DNA of 64,000 nucleotides, taken from assembly GCF_047496725.1 (NCBI RefSeq), contig NC_132970.1, forward strand, positions 18,094,501 through 18,158,500. Direction: 5' to 3'. The notes beneath the pieces were generated by a model that was given only the letters and a program-made list of their open reading frames with translations, did not search any database and was not told the origin of the DNA. Below are positions 61,400 to 64,000 of the stretch, piece by piece; the first letter of the stretch is position 1, and the number at the start of each line of letters is the position of its first letter. Both the position numbers and the translations under genes were made by a program. This DNA comes from Anoplolepis gracilipes (taxonomy: Eukaryota; Arthropoda; Insecta; Hymenoptera; Formicidae).

Positions 61400-63578
61400 G
61401 GAGAGAAAGCATGGCTGCAGTTTGGATTGTGAAGGGGATGCGAATGCAAAGTCGCCCGGCCGAGATTATTAAGCTCTCGCTCCGGCGCTTTATTACCTGG
61501 ATTTCTTTCTCTTCCGTTTATTAGTCCGTCCAGTCTTCTCTTCCATCCGGGTTTCCAACCGATTTGACGCATGAGAATAAATCATTTGTGAAAGCAAATA
61601 TTTTTTTATCGCAATTTACATTAATTCACGATTATTCATTTCATCCTCTCTTGTCGCTCTACTTTCTTCATTTATGTCCAATCGCAATCTGCGTATCGCG
61701 ATGTGACAGAAGCTATCGTCCACTTGTCAAAAATATAATAGGTCTAAATGACAAGCGCATATATAATCTAATTGATTACGAAAATTGAATTAATAGCTGC
61801 ATGAAGACTGTCATTCTTTATTTAATTGCATGACAAATGATTATTGCATCAATCACAAAGAATTATATTGTCACTTAAAAAAAAATGAAAATTTTCTCTC
61901 TCTCTCTCTCTCTCTCATTTTTTTTTTCACTAGATTTATTTATTGTATATTCGTAATTATAATTTATTACTAAATATATCTTTTTTCGATGGATACAAAA
62001 CATTTGAACTTTTGCTTTTATCTCTACATAACTCATAACTTTTTGTAATTCTTAGTTTCTCAGTTTTTTCGGAAAGGTAAATATATTATGTCAGTAAGTC
62101 AGTCGATCAATGAAATAATTATTTCTGATATATAACTTTTGACGTATTTAATACTATCAAAAAATTCACCATCAATCACGATTTAGCTATTGTAATGTAA
62201 TAATTATTTGAAAATTATCAAATATTTCTTTAAATATGAATTCTATCGTTTTAAAAATTCCAATCATCTTTTCGATATAAAAGATTATTGATAATTATAG
62301 AAAGAATTATGAAATACAAATACATTCGTTAATAATTTTGTTGGTCAAGACACGAAGATTTCCTCAAGAAAAGATTTTGATAATATATTTATATTTTCCT
62401 TTTTCTATATCAAATCATCGAATGATTAATGCGTAATCTTCATTTTCGAAATTAAACTATTAACATTATTAACCATGCATTAAGTCGTCCTTAATGTATT
62501 TAGGCAAGTTTAAAAATAACAGTACAGTTTAAATTTGAAAAAAAAAAACTGTATTCCACAACTATCATACGCATAAATTTTATAGCGAAAGAAATGTTCG
62601 ACAGATCTGGAATATCTCTATGTATAAAAGATGTCCTCCTCTAGTGTTCTATCTGTCAGGTCTTATCATCGCTAGCAAAGCCATCTTGTCATCAGTGTGC
62701 AAATGCACGTCTATTCCTCTAATTAGATAAATTCCTCGACGCAGTCGGGAAATCACCTCTGAAGTGTAAAATAATCCGTCAACCTTCTCTCTCGAAAGCA
62801 TGTATCCTCGATCCATTGCGGGTAATCTTTAAAATTCGATCGAGCCAGTCACAATGTCTAAAGGGCAGACGTCTCTCGAAGATGATGCACGTAGCGCAAC
62901 TGGCGCGGACAAGTAGGGTAAGTGCCATTCGGCACATACGTCGTAAAGAGGGAGAACGTTAGTAAAAATAACTTTTGTCACCCTTTTCCATCTCCATCTC
63001 TGTTTCTTTCCCGATCTCGTAATAAAAAGAGAGAGTAAAACGAGGATGAAATGATGAAATAAATCATGGCTTGTTTCCTCGCCTAGCTCGTTCTAAGAAG
63101 AAGTCGCACTGATGCAAGAGCTATGAAGTGACATTGAATAGTCTCTGTGAAGTCTAGTTTTTTTAGACATTAAGATTCCCATTTTAAACTACCGAAGAAA
63201 AGAGAAAAAATGCATACACGAAAAATTGACAGATCCAAAACATGAAAAAATAGAACGATAAAAGAAACGTTGATGAATCGCAATCGGCGATATGATACAG
63301 GCTGAAAAGAAACACCGTCGCCAAGAGCGGGAAGGAAAAGTCAATGTGAAAACATGAGCGATTCCCCTGTGGCTTCAAAGAATCTATCGCGGTAAAGGAA
63401 ACAAGCGGGTAGTCAAAAGAAATAATATACCGCATCGTCAGATGACATACAACCACAGCCAAAATTATTAGACATCCTTTTTATTATTTCTTAGTATGTA
63501 AATATTGAAAAGGTTGAAAAATTTGAAAAAAAATTGATCAACGTACGCTAAAACTTCAAGCTTCAAGATACTTTTTTA
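57202..63578. other. AT-rich non-coding DNA with GA/CT repeats
   Basis: No supported gene. GA tracts lie at about 58981-59014 and 61353-61390, a CT tract at 61893-61917 and a poly(T) run near 60828-60845. A CpG-richer patch spans about 60600-61080. Frames inside are short and unrecognised. Confidence 0.55.
61353..61390. repeat. (GA)n microsatellite
   Basis: About 19 GA units, then imperfect GA-rich sequence to 61408. Confidence 0.93.
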
Positions 63579-63972
63579 ATTTTTTGTCTGCAACAATTTT
63601 TCGCCGAGTATCGACAACATTTCTGAAAAATACAGGTTAGTTTCAAATTTTTTAAAAATTACCGATCAACTATCGATAACTTGTTGTTATCGATAGTTTT
63701 TAAAATATTGTATCTTTTATATACCATAGTTTAAAAAAGAACACATTGTTTTCCTTAAAATAACGTATTTTTTATTTACTTTGCAGCTCAATAAAGAATT
63801 TCTCTCAAAACATTTAAGTCAAGTTGCGTAAATTACAACATTTTGCTTACAAAAATTTTTTTTTAACTTTCCTATGACTTTTTTTGTAGTCGAGTTACAT
63901 GACTTTAAATTAAACTATTACTTTTCAGAAATGTTATCGATAATTGGCGAAAAATCATCATAGACACAAAAA
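63579..63972. mobile_element. Inverted-repeat element near the window end
   Basis: The left arm has TTTTTCGCCGAGTATCGACA then ACATTTCTGAAAA. The right arm, reverse complemented, has TTTTTCGCCAATTATCGATA then ACATTTCTGAAAA, and the match extends outward through TTTTGTCTG/TTTTGTGTCT. Arms are about 70 bp, the body AT-rich, with no open frame of note. It is a likely MITE; the outer ends and target duplication are not defined. Confidence 0.72.
63668..63698. repeat. 13-bp-arm perfect hairpin containing TATCGATA
   Basis: AACTATCGATAAC, a TTGTT loop, then the exact reverse complement. Each arm contains TATCGATA, the insect DREF-site consensus, but its position inside an inverted-repeat element makes a regulatory role doubtful. 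Confidence 0.85.
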
Positions 63973-64000
63973 TGAAAAAAACATTTTGGAGCTTAAAGTT

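Overview
The window is AT-rich animal DNA with introns, long poly(A)/poly(T) and TA, GA/CT and GT microsatellites, and many short inverted-repeat elements. The one gene that can be read end to end is insect core alpha-1,3-fucosyltransferase A (FucTA). Its protein sequence and the overall style of the DNA (AT-rich with GA/CT repeats, compact introns inside a gene, long gene-poor flanks) fit a hymenopteran insect, plausibly an ant. That placement is an inference.

Layout. Positions 1-8228 are the 5' flank of FucTA. They hold a CpG-richer stretch at about 4960-5180 that ends in a GTAAGT donor and could be promoter plus non-coding first exon, and a 456-bp tandem duplication at 5436-6347. FucTA occupies 8229-13373 on the + strand as six coding exons (453 codons from the preferred start). 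All five introns are GT-AG, and the likely poly(A) signal is near 14144. Intron 1 carries a 162-bp hairpin element and intron 5 a 130-bp CT tract just behind a splice donor.

From about 14.2 kb to the end no second gene can be read through. This 50-kb interval is AT-rich non-coding DNA with non-autonomous inverted-repeat elements (14661-15257, 26578-27417 with TTAA ends, 44762-45269, 63579-63972), a perfect 35-bp-arm hairpin at 29690-29765, short tandem repeats, and scattered GC-richer islands (22.6-23.3, 27.7-29.2, 30.3-31.1, 32.6-33.1, 37.4-37.9, 40.9-41.3, 42.6-44.2, 50.6-51.2, 55.1-55.5, 56.5-57.0, 60.6-61.1 kb). Two islands look like starts of other genes whose bodies cannot be followed. 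At 30856-30903 on the - strand is a 16-codon exon with a good start context and a consensus CAG|GTATGT donor. At about 43810-44022 on the + strand is a TATA box, a short exon with a GTGAGT donor, and a polypyrimidine-CAG acceptor 138 bp later. If both are real, much of the interval is intron or intergenic DNA of large, divergently oriented genes.

The FucTA product is a type II Golgi membrane enzyme that would add alpha-1,3-fucose to the innermost GlcNAc of N-glycans (the neural HRP epitope of insects). Nothing else in the window can be tied to that pathway. I found no CRISPR, tRNA, rRNA, intact transposase, reverse transcriptase or viral gene, and nothing that amounts to a new multi-gene system. 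The most unusual items are the tandem duplication with strongly uneven divergence, the perfect hairpin at 29.7 kb, and the two orphan gene starts.
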